From the NCBI GenBank assembly GCA_013400115.1, contig VXBP01008597.1, forward strand, positions 744,001-808,000: a stretch of 64,000 bases of DNA. The letters run 5' to 3'. Made by a program: the position numbers and the translations under genes. Position 1 is the first letter of the stretch. Each line of letters begins with the position of its first letter. This DNA comes from Rhinopomastus cyanomelas (lineage: Eukaryota > Chordata > Aves > Bucerotiformes > Rhinopomastidae). This document shows, one piece after another, positions 1-14,191 of this stretch. A model generated the notes under the pieces. That model was not told the origin of the DNA. It did not search any database and worked only from the letters and a program-made list of their open reading frames with translations.

Positions 1-716
1 GCAGCCACATGCCGTACCAAAGAAGGAAGAACTACCCTCATGGAAAGGTAGAGAGGTCTGAGATAGTAAAAGTTACTTTCTGCCATTCAGTTAGCTTCAA
101 TGGATTATTAGGGAGCTCTGTAGAAAAAGATGTGTTCCCCCCTTCTGACTGTTCCATCAGCTGTGGAATTATAAGAATGACAACCATGGCTACCAGCCTG
201 ACTCCACACTAAGCTCAAGCCCATGAAGAAGATTTAAGCTCCTAAACAGCTGGCTTACACATATAGGCAACATTTTCCTCAGTATTAGAGGACAAAATTT
301 ATAGATTTTATATTGTCTTTTAAAATATTTAGGTGTATAACAAGAGTATATCAAAAGACTGCCGAGCTTGCAGTATCAAGGCATCAGACTTAAAGAAGTG
401 CCAAGATTAAGGCTGCATCTGTGAAATACACTCGCCTCAGCACTTTGGTGCTTATGAAAAATCATATGGGTTTATTTCCAGACCACACAGAATTTTTACC
501 CTTAGTGCGTGCTTAGGACTTTCACAACAAATGCTTTGCGTGGCCTCTCCCCAGCCTCAGCACAGAGCAGTATGTACAGAAGCAGAGTCTGAGATTGCAT
601 GAGAGAAATGTTTGCCTCAGGATTAAATAACCTGAATTTTAATCTGAGGTATTCCCACTGCACACCTACCTCTGCCTTCAGTGCTGCTAAGGAGGTGACC
701 TCAGTGGGCACATAGC
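1..716. other. Intergenic, nothing recognised
   Basis: AT-rich unique sequence before the first CR1. The short open frames are chance. Confidence 0.6.
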
Positions 717-1323
717 ATCATAGAATCATCAGGGATTGGAAGGGACCTCAAAAGATCATCTAGTCCAATCCTCTTGACACAGCAGGATCACTTAGAATCA
801 CACAGGAACACATCCAGGAGGGTCTTAAAAGTTTTCAACGAAGGAGACTCCCCAACCCTCCTGGGCAGCCTGTTCCAGTGCTCTGTCACCCTCACTGGGA
901 AGAAGTTCCTCTCATTTTGATGTGAAACCTCCTATGTTCCAGCTTACAACCGCTCATCGAGAAGAGCCTGGCTCCATCCTCCTGACATCCATCCTTCAAA
1001 TATTTATAGACATTCATGCGGTCACCCCTCAGTCTCCTCTTCTCCAAGCTAAAGAGACCCAGCTCCCTCAGCCTCTCCTCATAAGGGAGGTGTTCCACCT
1101 CCTTCATTATCCTCCCTGGACTCCTCCAGCAGCTCCACATCCCTCTTGAACTGAGGGGTGCACAACTGGACACAATACTCCAGATGTGGTCTCATCAGGG
1201 CAGAGTAAAGGAGGAGAAGAACTTCTCTTGATCTGCTAATCATCCCCCTTCTGATCCACCCCAAGATGCTTTTGGCCCTCCTGGCCACAAGAGCACATTG
1301 CTGGCTCATGGTCATCCTGCTGC
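717..1323 (-). mobile_element. CR1 LINE, 5'-truncated
   Basis: The 3' tail is at 717 (ATCATAGAATCATC). Then come the 3' UTR complement (GATCATCTAGTCCAATCC) and the C-terminal ORF2 remnant, read on the minus strand as MSQQCALVARRAKSILGWIR with LYSALMRPHLEYC. The frame is broken by indels, so it is not functional. It belongs to the subfamily that dominates this window. Confidence 0.93.
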
Positions 1324-2439
1324 ATGTAGCCATTCAAGCAACCAGCTTAAAACATCCAACTCATAAACGTTATGGCACCCATAGCTGTGGACAGCATCAA
1401 CTCAAAGCCTAATTTTGATTATGTGAAAGGCTATAATGTGTTAAATACATGGAAAAATCATTATTTTGACATTTCACTTTCAGCAACTTAAGCTAACGAG
1501 CATTTCAGAGTTTCATGCAGAATTTCAGCAGCTTGTCTGTGAAGTAATAGGAACAGACAACATCAGCTAGGGAAATAGTATCATCTCAAGTAACAGTGTC
1601 CGTGGAGAATAATTATGTACCATCTGGACATTAGCAGAAGTTGAGATGATTGCTATAAAAATAAATATATAAAGATATATTTGTTTTTAGTTCATTTAGA
1701 GCATGGTTTGAATCATATACACTAACTAGAAGACAGCACAAAGCACTGTGTGAACACATGACTAAAGTCTCCAGCATGATGCACGAATGCAACCCAATAC
1801 AATTCTGGCATTTATTAATTCTTAGATGTTCAAAGCTTCACTCTCCCATGCTTTTTGCATTCACTGCGCACTGCTAGGACCAGAAATGCAATGCAGTACT
1901 CACAAAGCTTTACCTGAGGTATAAATCCTATTTGTGGGCTTATGGATCCTTCTAAAAATGCAGTTCAAAAGATCTAAGTGTTAACAATGTGGCCCGAGCA
2001 CATGTTTTCCCCCTGAAGTCAGTAAAGCAAAGAGAACACACGTTTGACAGCGGTGAAGGAGAAACACCACATCAGTTGCAAGTTGCTTAGCCTCAAGTGA
2101 ACTGCTATCAGAGCAAATAAAAATCTAACCAGACGTCGAGGTTTCCTCTGGAAAGCAAACAACTGGCAATTCTTAGGCAAGCAATGACAAGCAACAATGA
2201 CATCCAAGTTATTTAGCAAATACTGGAGTTTTCTCTGCTTTAAGACCTAGAAGGCTAAAAGTTTTCTTCTTTATCGTGTGTTGGAATGTAGTTTATTGAT
2301 TATTTTCTATTAGCATTAGAATTCTATTTTCCCCTGTACTGTCCTTGTGGAAAAATAGACTAGCCTGGCATGAATGGGGTACTGACATGGGTTTCAAAAG
2401 TCCTGGGTTGATGTAAGACATAAATTTCCATATGATCTT

Positions 2440-2455
2440 GAGAGAGAGAGAGAGA
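2440..2455. repeat. (GA)n microsatellite
   Basis: A pure GA run of 16 bases in unique sequence. Confidence 0.9.
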
Positions 2456-4035
2456 CATCTTTAAAAATGAACACGCTTCCGTGCAGTAATTGCCATGCTA
2501 TCTCATGCCAGCTGAAAGCACATAACAATTCCCAGATGTACTTTTTCTTTCATCATAACCTGATCTTGAATCTAAATGTCAGAAAATCAGTGAATCTGTG
2601 CCACATCCATGCTGCTGCTTCTCACTTTTCTCCCTCTTGGGACTGAAATGAAGTACATAACCTAAAGCTATCTCCTTTTTCCTTCTCCTTCTTAACATTA
2701 GCGGAGGCGATACTGTTCAGCAACCAATCTTACGCAAGGAGTAAGGACAACCAGAGGTCTATCACACATCTTCACTGCAACATATATTACATTTCAATTA
2801 GAGCATTTTATCTTAAGGTCAGGAAATGAGGTTATTATATTGAAATGTGACACTACACTTCTACTCTGGTATGTCTCTGCATTGCACTGCTGCCTTTCGC
2901 ACCCTTATTGCTTTGTTTCATAAACCATTATTTGGAAAACTGCCTATTCTGTGTCAAAGAATGCTAACCCACACAACAAGTATTGCTGAAGGACCAGGAC
3001 TCAGTGGTCAGATTGAGTTAATTTTTTTAACATCTCAGAACTTTGGTAAAACACACATAGTATGTGAATGGGACACCTGGATACAAAAATAGCCCTGAGG
3101 AGCAGGTGAAGAACAGAAGGTACAGAAAGATAAAGGCTAGAGGGGGATGGAGCAAAGCCTGGAAGATAGTCAAAGAACAGGAAGCCCAGCAAATGGTAGA
3201 CGCACAGACTGGAGAATTAGGAGGGATAAGATCAGAGACAGATGCTGAAAAAGAAGAGGCACAATTAAAACTGCAGAGAAAGATTTATCTGAACATTGAT
3301 CTGGTTGAGCTTCAAGGAAAGCAAGTGGAAATTGGTCTAAAATGTTGTCACAAATAAATTAGGTTGTGGTATGCTGGCGCTTAATTATTCTATATTAATC
3401 AGAAACTGATTGAGTCATGTTTGGTTTTAGGTAAAAAAACCACATTTTTATTACACAAGAGCATTTAGATAATTTGCAGAACTGCTTTTGGTGCCAACAG
3501 TGCAATGATTAGTTGTAGTAACAACTGCACCAAGAGAAAATCACTAGTGATGTGAACTTCATAAAAGTGTTGTGTATGGCCAGAATTTTACTTTGACACT
3601 AATGAGAATTTTTCTGTCTATTATCATTTTCTAATAATAAATTAATATTAATAATCCACATGATATAAATAATAAACATAAACTAATAAGCATGAAACAC
3701 ATTGAAGCAAAAGGCTATATTTTGCTGAAATATGTATCACATACATTTTCAATGAAAATAAGGAAATTTTGTCCAACAGCAATTTTAGTGTGACCAGTCA
3801 TAAAGAATTCCTTGTATTTAACGTTAGCCGGTGGTCCAAGATATACAGAGAGAAAATCAGAACAATGCCATCAACATTTGGCATCATACGAAGCAAAAAT
3901 CAGTCTATAGATAGAAACCAGATCAAATCTCTAATTTGATCTTCAAACCTAGATTTTATCAAAATGGAATCAGGTGTTTCCCTCCAACTAATTGTGGAAA
4001 AGAAAAAAAAATCATTCATAGAGAATATATATGTA

Positions 4036-4053
4036 TTCATACATATGTATGAA
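4036..4053. repeat. 18-bp perfect palindrome
   Basis: TTCATACATATGTATGAA is its own reverse complement, in an AT-rich setting. Chance or a small cruciform; no function is implied. Confidence 0.85.
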
Positions 4054-5905
4054 TTTACTTCACAAATCAACACGCAAACAGGCACAGAAGTATGTGTCAA
4101 GGGAAATTGGTGAGAGAGACACTGAGACAAACTCACTGGTGAAAGATGAACAACAGGGAGAGAGCTGTATTTCTACAAAGGAGACACACCAATGAACTTC
4201 ATAGAGCTCTGGGTTTCAGCTGGCATTTCATACAAAGTGGGTCTCCAAGAAACACCAAGCTCATTTAGAAAAAGCCTTCAGGATTATGACACAGCATATG
4301 TAAAGTGTTGTACTTAGTTTTAATGCAAAACAGTTTTGTCAAAGAAAATTATCTGAAATGGGAACACATCTCCTGGTGATCCAAACCAGCTGATCATCAG
4401 GGTAGATTTTCCCTACAGCAAACTTGCTCTTCTCAAGTGATTTTGTTAATTAATTTCCTTTTCCTAAAACAAAGGGAGGCACAATCATTCTCATATATTT
4501 GAAGGCTACATGCACCATATAAAATAAGTAATGGTTGTCAATACTGCAGGAGACTACAAACGAGAGCTAATAAATGAAGTTAAAAAAGCTGTCCTGTAAC
4601 AGGCATCTATTTCAATCATGTCTCAGCAGTAGTGATATAAACCCTGCAGAAAACTTAAATTATACAGAAGCCAACTCTTCCTAGCTTGATATCAAGCACT
4701 GCTAAAGGAGATCTGGGATGTAAGTCTGAGGTGTTTGAAACTATGCTCTGGAAGTGCTAACTTCTGATATTCTAGCTCTACAGAGGCATGAGGAGCCCAT
4801 CTGCTATGATCATTGTCAACATTTTCATAATCCTGGGATCTTAGAGTACCCTTGACATGGCTTTAGTCCTCATCAGTGTCATGTGAATACCAGCTGTTTG
4901 AAAATGGTTGTTTTTATGGTGCCAGACTGCTGGCAGCTCTAATCTCATGTAGATGACCTGACAGCTCAGATCTGACATGAAGCAACCACTACAAAAGTCT
5001 AACACCATCAGACTGAAGTGATTCCAGGGAGTACATATTGGGAAATACTTCATTAGGTTTATGTTTTTAAAAAAACTATCTATAAACAAGGCTTTTTGGG
5101 AACCAGCTTGTGCAAAACTCTTGCACAATTAGCCTTCCTTTGGACAGTTGCCTTGTCAAGTCTCAAACTCTCTGAAATTGTGTTCAGACTTCATTAATTT
5201 TTGGGTACCGTTTTCATCTCAGGGCTGGATTTGTATGCATGTTTGGAGGTACACCTACTGTGGTTCCTCATGAAGTGTTGAAGGGAAGCTGTTTTGAGTG
5301 ATGGGCCTTGAAGCATTACAACTGTCTACGCACAGCACTTAGAACCATGGGGCTTTCCTGAAAATATTCTCTCAGGTTTGTGTTCTGCTAGAGTAAACTG
5401 TAGCCACATACAGACAGCTGTGCATCATCCCTTCTCCTTTGGGATTTTAATCCCATTTGTGGATTTAATTGCAGCTTCAGTGAAATTAATCCGGTTCAGA
5501 GTGGTTGCTCATAGATATTGAGCACTTGCATTATTTGCTCCAGTGTCAAGACCCCCTCCACTGGGATGCTGAAGAACTAGACTGTAACTTTTAACAATAC
5601 TGTTATTACACTGTATATGGCAAGTAGAGCAATGCAAAATTCCTGATTGTAGGAATGTCAAATCACCAAAATGGGACCACTTAAAGCTGAATCAATTTAG
5701 GATAGACTTGTTCTCTCTCCACATCTTCCAAAAGAGGCTACAAATTTTTCCACAATTATTTGAAAGTAAATGCTTTACTTTTAAAATTTTTCATTGTCTT
5801 TTCTGTTCAGGTGCTAAAGAGGTCTTTGCAACTGAGTAGTCCCTTGGGAATGCTTCAGCCCTTGATATTTCCCAAAGCAAGCAAACCTAATGCTACACCT
5901 GTTCT

Positions 5906-5970
5906 GGTAGGGGGTTGGACTAGATGATCTTTAGAGGTCCCTTCCAATCCCTAAAGTTCTGTGATTCTGG
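5906..5970 (+). mobile_element. CR1 LINE 3' end, short
   Basis: Only the last ~65 bases remain: GGGGGTTGGACTAGATGATC, then CCCTTCCAATCCCTAAAG and the tail TTCTGTGATTCTGG. This is strong 5' truncation. Confidence 0.85.
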
Positions 5971-8900
5971 GATATTGAACCTGAAACAGCATAAATGTTA
6001 CTTATGCTATGCAGGAGAAGATGAGAAGACTCTTTAAGGTGCAGGCCTCTCACTTTGTTGTCCAGTATTTTCTGCTGTTGTACAAGTGAACAACTGACTT
6101 CTATTGAGATACAACAGGCATAGGGTGCAAATCTCCAGATATACACATGTAGATTGACAATATTAGCCATGGCAGAGCAACAAGGTCCTTGAAATCACCC
6201 TGGACAAAACCTGCAGACTAAACATGAGAATGTGTCTGGCAATGCCATAAATAGTTAGGTCTGTAAATAACAGACAAAACCTAGAAATAGCAGTCAACTT
6301 TTCATCATCCATGTGTGCAGATGCTTGTGTCAGTATGTATGAAGAAACAGCCATTTAGATAACATGCAACATATACATGGATTATGTACACTAGACCTTA
6401 TGTGTGCTTTGTAAAAACACGATGTAGTACATTACCTTTGAAAAGATTACTTTGAAAAGTTTTCAGAACGAGCTCTGAAAAAAAATCACTAGTCAGAGCA
6501 CCACTTGGTACCGATGACTTCAGCTCCGCATCACGCACACCTCAGTATCGCTTTTCAGCCGGGAGTAGAGAAGGAAGTTTTTGTATGGTTAATCCACCAG
6601 CTAGATCCTTCAGGTAGTGATAATCGATAGCTACCTGCACAGGTTTTTGTTAGGAATGATATGAGCAGATACAAAAATGCACAACTACCAAAGCAGTATG
6701 AAAAAATTGAGTGAGACTGTTTCTTTAAGAACATACCCATCTATATTCACAATATAAATGTACATGGCTGAATATTTGTGGAGTAGAAAGCTTTAAAGAA
6801 CTCATTTCTGTGGACAAGTCAAGTGAGAAGCACATACTAAACATACAGACAAAAGGGTGGGAAAAAGAGTGCAATGACTTCATCAGACCATTGGGTGATT
6901 TTGGCTGCCTAAGGAACAGAGGTGGTTTTTTTTCCCCCTGCAGTTGTTTCCTATGCAGTCTTCAGCTGCTCTGCAAAGGAATTAACATGACACCATGCTG
7001 CGAAACAAGGAAATGCTGTGCATGCATTCCCATATCAGAGCATTTGCAGGATTCCTGAGAAACGAAAAGCTCATCTACCTACTTGGTTTTCATGTTATTT
7101 GGGGGATTTCACTCTTCAGGACTTTTACGGAGGATTGCTTCTTTATTTTTTAAACCCTTGGCCTGCACCCGGGATGTGCTGACAAAGATTACAGATGCAT
7201 AGATGTCTCAGTCGCAGTACACTGACGTTAGGTTCCAAATGTAAACATCCCAGTACTAGCTCATGTGATTTAAACTGGAGAAAATACTTCAGGATTACTC
7301 TTTTTACTCTCTTCCTTTTGCCTCAAGGCGATACAGAAAGCACATTACTTTACACACTTTGGCTTTTAAGCTTTTATTAAAAAGACTGATACGGTTATGC
7401 TCTTAGGCTAAAAATTAGCTTCTGTGAGATAGCTTTATTTAGACCTGGGGATATTTTGGAGTGAAAATAGTCCTTTTCATTAAATGTAAGGTAGGAATGC
7501 AGAATATTTCAAGGCATAGGACCACCTGATTTTATATCATCTTATAAACAGGCTGTACTCTAATTCTGTGATCTTCAGCATTGCATAGGTTGTGCATGTA
7601 TTTTGTTTTTAGTAATTGTATATGCACAAAGTAGTAAACAGCTCCATGTGCACATGCACACACAGTTATTCATTCCATTGCATCAAGAAAAGCCAAAGCC
7701 TGGTCTCCTCAGGGCAATGTCACACAACCTGCAGACATCCAGCACCTCTGCCCCATTTGTGTTAACCTACCACTGCTGATCTTATTTCACAGCAAAAAGT
7801 TTCTTTGCTGCCCTCACTGTGACAGCACTCACTGAAGCCAGAAGAGAACTAACATTGATTTTATAAATTAAGTAAAGTATAGACCTTATATAGCATCAAA
7901 GCCTTTTTATAACGGCCAGTGGGGAGGGCTGTTGTAGAGGTCAATGTTTTCAAACAGTTCATTGAGCTAGGTACCCAGCTAGATTTGCTCCTTACCAGAG
8001 GCAGATTTGCAACGTGTCCTCATCACATCAGAAGGGAAATGAGTCTCAGGATCAGCTGCACCAGCAGGTGTGACATGATGCCAAAACGCATGGTCTGATG
8101 GGGGAAATTACTTGGACTACTGACAGCTGGGCTACGTGCTAGACACTAGGGTTTTTTTGTGAAGGTGATGCAGCAGGTACCTCACTGCACCATGAAGTCC
8201 TCTACCTGCAGCTCTGTGCAAGCCTCCTCCTCCCCCTGCCCAGTACCTCTTGTGATTACCTAAGCTGGGTTCCCCATGTGCCCCCCACTGTCAGTACAAC
8301 CAGATATTACACCCAAGTACAGAAAAGAAATTAAGGGTATTTAAAATAACAGCAGTGTTTTAAAGTTTTTACTCATTTAGGAGGAGGGGAAACAGCTCTT
8401 GTGAAGCAAAACCCTCTGAATTACAGAGTAAATCAGGAATAACATTTTATTAAGCCACAGTGTAAGGCATGTTAAACAAAGAGAACAGTTTCCAAACATC
8501 AGCATATCTCTCACTTAAACCCAGAAAAGGCAATGCAGAGACGGAATAAAAGCTTTATTCTTATCCTACCTCAGTAAGACAAAGGTATAAGAACACATCA
8601 CCTCTTTGCCTTGCTTTGAAGGCAAACCAGCCCATGATGAGTTGGAGGCAGTGTTATATCTATGCATTCAGCAGACCTTTGAACATTTAATAAAGTCTTT
8701 ATTATTCCCTCAGTGTGTAAGGGACTATGCATACTCAATCCATATAATGGATTCACAGCATGAAACACATTAAAGTTGAAAGAAATATTTTCTTAATTCT
8801 CTCATACCTAAAGCAAAGGAATATATCTAACCATCAAAAATCATATATTTGCCTTTACTTTAAATCTCATTCCACAAACCAGGAAAAAAAAAACTGGGGG

Positions 8901-11846
8901 GGTGGGGGTGATGTCTAAGGTCACAGTTCCCTGTGGACTACATAATGACCTTTCCTATATACAAAATCAGAGTTGTTAGAAGAGGCTGGATGAAGCAAGC
9001 ACAGATTTTCAAGCATTTAAATGTACTACTGTTCTACTGCAGAGTTCCAAAAGCACTTGATAAGACTAAGAATTTGCGATTGCATCGACCACAGAGGCAC
9101 AAGGGCTATTAAGTTGCTTATTCTGTAACTTCTTGTCCCAACTTTCCTACACTTGATGCAAAAGGTCCAACTCAAAAAACACCTGATGGCATAGCCTTAT
9201 ATTGAAAATGCTGAAAGATCTTGTCCTTCCTATGCCAATGACAGCAAATATCATCTCAAACCACATGTATGCCCCACACATTAACCCTGAGGGGCTTCAG
9301 TTTTCTAGATGGCTAGTCAAACAAGGTAGTTCTGTGCCTTTCCAGCCCAGCAGCACAAACCTAAAGAAACAAGTCACCTGAACCAAAACTGTAATTCTAG
9401 TTCCCCAGAACCTTATCCCATTGCTGCCATGGGCACAGGAACGCTGGATCCTCCTGTTTCAAGGACAAAGAGGCAGTACTCGGATTGCAACCCCTACTTC
9501 AGAGCTCCAGGTCAGAGAGGGGAAAGAGCAAAATAAAAACTTGCATTTTAGTTGCCAACATCCCCTATGAAGATGCTAAAAATGACGACTAAATATTGAG
9601 TTAAGGTCACAAGGCTTATGTAAGAATATAGGGGGAGAAAAACAGATGGGGGAAGGGGGAGGGGAAGAGAGAGAGGGAGAGAGCACGAGCACTGCAGCAA
9701 AGAAGCTATGCTCAGCCAATACATGCTGGCACTTACCATAAAAACAGAAAGATCCAAAGAGAATCAGATTAAGGATCCTTTTTATCTCTCTTCAATAGAA
9801 AGATTCCCACATGAAGTTTCTGAACACAGCTGTCCAGGGAGAAACAAGGTAACAGGATGATACACAGAAAACACTAACACACAAATGGTAAGTCCTTTCA
9901 CAGCCTTTCAAAACCTGCGTGCAGTTTGTGCTGAAAAACCACCGGTAAGAAGTCTGAAGCTGACTCCTACATATCGCTGCAGCTAAACCAGGCTGCTGTA
10001 TTCCCAGTCATTCACAGCGCACTGTTTTCATCTTCCTCTTCTCACCATTACTTACATCCTAGAGGTGGGCTTGGGGGTGGGGAAAAGAGATTTTTCCTCC
10101 AAGTGGAAAGGAGCGCAGAAACAGCATCAGCATTTTTAATCAGTCACTGCAAGCACCCAATCAGAGGAACTGACTGGTGCCAGCGTGACACTTGTCCAAC
10201 GCCAGGCAGGCAGGCGTGCCACCCGCCACCGTGTTCCTGCTTTGCACAAGACTACAGATGGGCTAATCCGCTTCTTAACCCCAGAAAGGTTTCTGTGCTC
10301 ACGCAAACAAACTGGCTTCCCCTACAAGGACCAGTGCTCTGAGAGCTACAACCTCTTCTGGGCTGCTGCTCTGACAGGCTGTTTCCTGCATCCACGCAAT
10401 AGTACAGAAGTAAGAAAAGTTTGGAGCTTTAAATATCAGCATCATTATCTGGCAGTTTATAATCCAGTAGATTCCTTACATAAAACATATGTCAATCATT
10501 GATTGCTCTTCAGAGGTTTCTTTTCAGAGACAAAGGAAGTCAGTAAGAGACTGTGCAGCACAGTCCCACTGCTGTGTACTGCCTTGTTAGAGCCAGCACT
10601 GGTTTTGAAATGACATCATTGTCCCCTGACAACATCATGCAAAACACGCAGCCAAGGTCCTTCTAACCCCCACTCACCAAGATGACAACTGGATTAAATG
10701 CTTGTGCTGCTATCTATCATACTATTGGACATGAAATTAAAATAAAAATTAAAAAAAGACAGACCTCAACTTAATTACTTAATTTGCAATAGCCAAGAAT
10801 ATTTGGGATCTGGAGACAAACCTTTCTACGGCATTTAACCCATCGAGTGAATCTACTCAGGGAAGAGATGCGCTCATATTAAAACTGTCAAAACCTGTAA
10901 CTTCCAGGGGACACCTCTGGTTCTAAAACACAAATACTTGCATTTGACTACAGAGAGGGATCCTTCTGGTTCTGCTGCACAATGCTGTCCACAGAGAAGC
11001 AAATGTAAATACAACATTCAAATTTGTGTCTACTTAAAGTAGAAACTCTGCCAGTAGACAAGGTTAAATGCTTACTTTTCCAAAACATTTCTAATTAGTC
11101 AATCCTGGATTCGTGCCTTCTTTGCAAAGTAAACATGAATATCATCTCTCTGATATTCACATTTCAGAAGATGAAAGATTATGCAGTGTGGGGGGGGATG
11201 TGTGAAGACAAACCTCAAAACATTCTAGCAGTGGTATCCATATTATTTGGTCAGTATAAAGTACTCCTTGAACATACCAAGGACTGACATAAACCTAGCA
11301 GGGTGGAATGGCTGGAGAAAAAAAAAGGTTATATCAGAGGTTCTGTGGCATAAAGAGCAGGCTCACAATCAATCTAAAGTGCAAGTTAATACAACTAATC
11401 TGTTCTGAAATGTCTGAAAGTATTAATATACTGCAAGAGCATACAGATTCCACTAACAGGCCGCAGTGATTTTAACAGAACATCAGGATGATGCCAGTGA
11501 TAACCAAATTTATCTTCTTTTTTTTTTTAAGAAAGCTTCTCCCTTCAGGTGATGGGGAATAGACTGTGCCTGTACAAATAAAAAGAGCTGATGTGATTCC
11601 ATTCAGATGTTCCCTGGTGACAGCTATAATGAACTAAAAGACACAAAGAATGTCTAATGGACTGATTAACTCAAAGTTTCAGGTAAGAGCAGGGGACTGA
11701 ACACCCAAGTAACTTAGGTTTCAGCTCCTATTGAGAACACTTTGGAAGAAGTCTTAGACAAATGTTGAGAGTAGACTTAGTGTGGTGTCTATATTTCTGG
11801 TGAATAAATGATCATGGTTCTTCATGGGGCTTTGATTATAGCTGAG
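5971..11846. other. Intergenic unique sequence
   Basis: No coding exon is recognised. A purine-rich tract lies at 9631-9685, and a GC-richer patch with CCAAT text lies at about 10100-10400. Confidence 0.6.
9631..9685. repeat. Purine-rich low-complexity tract
   Basis: Runs of GGGGGAGAAA, GGGGGAAGGGGGAGGGGAAG and GAGAGAGAGG lie on one strand. Such tracts can form triplex DNA. Confidence 0.85.
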
Positions 11847-12465
11847 GAATCACAGAACATTAGAGATTGGAAGGAACGTTGAAAGATCATTGAGTCCAAT
11901 CCCCATGCCACAGTAGGATCACCTAGATCAAGTTGCACAGTCACATGTCCAGGCAGGTTTTGTGCATCTTCAGAGGACACTCCACAAACTCTCTGGGCAG
12001 CACTTCCAGTGCTCTGTCACCCTCACTGTGAAGAAGTTCCTTCTCATATTGATGTGGAACCTCCTATGTTACACTCATCACCTATTGTCCTGTCATTAGA
12101 TGACACTGAGAGGAGCCTGGCTCCACCCTCCTTTTTCTCCAAGCTAAAGAGACCTAACTCCCTCAGCCTTTCCTTATGTTCTACACCCTTCATCATCTTT
12201 GTGGCTCTGCACTGGACTCTCTCCAGCAGTTCTGTGTTCTTCTTGAAATGAGTGACCCAGAACTGGATACAATATTCCAGATGTGGTCTCATCAGGACAG
12301 AGTACAGGGGGAGGAGATCCTCTCTTGATCTACTAACCATCGCCATTCTGATCCACTCCAGGATGTTGTTTGCTTTCTTGGTCACAAGGGCACATTGCTG
12401 GCTCATGGTCATCCTGCTGTCCACCAGGACTCCTAAGTCTCTTTCTCCTACACTGCTCTCCAAAT
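11847..12465 (-). mobile_element. CR1 LINE, 5'-truncated
   Basis: The tail AATCACAGAACATTAG is at the left. ORF2 remnants on the minus strand read SSVGERDLGVLVDSRMTMSQ, then LMRPHLEYCIQFW, ERVQCRATKMMKG and LRELGLFSLEKK. The 139-codon open frame here is the reverse-transcriptase C-terminal region of CR1, not a host gene. Confidence 0.93.
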
Positions 12466-14172
12466 GGCATTAAAATCCTTGGAAACCTATTTTTTCTTTT
12501 CCTCCTTCATTTGCAGATGATGTTCTCAATGTGCCTGTAACTGGTTGGTGAAGCCATAACCATATGCCAGGGACACTGGGAACCTCCTGAAGTGCTATCT
12601 TTCAAACCATTTCAGGGAGTAGGAATAATGGGATGAGAACCACACATGTCCCAGGAAAGAAGAGAATTCTCTCTTCTTTTTCAGGAATAAAAAATCACTG
12701 CTTGAAAAATAAGTTACTGAAAAACAGCTCTTCTTCTAGTTAAAAGACAGAAAATACATAATTTTACAATTATTTTATTTTGGAGAGCCAAGTGTATGCT
12801 GCCAGTCAAAATTTGGGCTTTTTAAGCCTACCCATATACCTACTTGCCCAGAAAGTAAAACAAACTCAGGACTAGGTCCAGAGCTGTTCTCCTCTATTCC
12901 TTCCCAATAATTTATGGGACAACAAGTCAAATCCACATTCCTTAGCTGAAAGGTAAAGGTGGTACCAAGAAATTTTAAAAGTTCCAATCTCATGTACCTC
13001 AGTTGAACTGCCAACTGCTCAGAAAGAAGCGAAGCCTTCAAGTAAGGTACAAAGGCAATGAAGTCTGCCAGTGTTCAAGTCCATGCTCAGCAGCTCACAT
13101 CGAGTTAACGTGTGAATAGGACACACTACAGACCTGAGAGGGAAGAAGCAGCATCAAGTGTAAATGAATAAAACATGGATTTCAGAGAGAGGGTTTTAAA
13201 CTTCCAAGGGGTAATTTGGTGTGTTTTGTTAATCCATGCCCTCAGGATGACTCCTGCACGCTGAAGAAAATGCCCACGTGCTGACCTAAACGATGCTTAG
13301 TTACTTGCTCAGTCAGAGAGCTTGTAAGGCTCCCCAAGGTGGCACCGAAGCCCAGCTCTGGTGCCCAGTATGGAGGAGCTTGATGAAAGCAACAAAAAGT
13401 AGGAAAGTTTCTGCTAACTTTACATTGGCTGAAGGTGACTGAGGAAAATGAGTACTTGGTACTGCTCTCTTTGAATGTCCTTCAACTTTATGAGTTTGCT
13501 ATTTTTATTACCCTTTAGATTGAAGTGTTTTCTGTTATCAGAGTTTTAACCTCTACATTGATCAATTGAACACTGACAAAAATCTCTCTTTAGTTGTTGT
13601 ATTGGTAGGTTCAAGTGTTTTCTGTTCTATTAGTCTCTCACATGGTTATTTTGTGGTTTTTCAGGACTTTTTTTGGTGATTGGGTAGGAATTTAACCGAT
13701 TCTTTCAAAACACATTAAAAGAAGGTATCTTTTTGCTGATACTAACATAATTTAAACTGTGATTTCTATTTAAAGTGATTGAGCAACTACAGCAATGGAG
13801 TGTTTCAGCTTATATCATTTTGTCCCTAAATACAGAACAGAAATATTTAATAAGTATTTCCACTTTTAACATTGCAATGGAAAACCCTACTATTTTAATA
13901 CTAATGCATTTTAACTGAAATTTCAATTCCTAACATACTGTTAAATGCTTCCTGGTTATAAGAGGCACCTGACCAATTTTCTACTGTATTAAACACACAT
14001 TAATAATTATGGCTATCAATATAACAAATTTTTTTTTCTATTTTATAATTTTTATATTACAGTTACAAAAAGAATTTTTTTCTTAGTGAGACTTAGCTCT
14101 TCACAATGTCATTTGCCTGGAAGAAGTAAAATGTTCTAAAATGACTTTCAGACAATAAATAATTCATAATTG

Positions 14173-14191
14173 TAATAATAATAATAATAAT
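14173..14191. repeat. (TAA)n microsatellite
   Basis: About six AAT units in a row. Confidence 0.9.

Larger units (their letters stand above)
1324..5905. other. Intergenic, AT-rich unique sequence
   Basis: No exon, RNA gene or known repeat is recognised apart from a (GA)n run at 2440-2455 and an 18-bp palindrome at 4036-4053. A charged 97-codon frame at 3064-3357 has no motif I know. Confidence 0.6.

Noticed and set aside
3064..3357. 97-codon charged, Lys/Glu-rich frame
   Set aside because: No motif known to me, no splice signals that convince, and purine-rich composition alone gives such frames.
12044..12463. 139-codon minus-strand open frame
   Set aside because: It is CR1 reverse-transcriptase C-terminal sequence (MRPHLEYCIQFW, LRELGLFSLEKK), so it is part of the mobile element and not a host gene.
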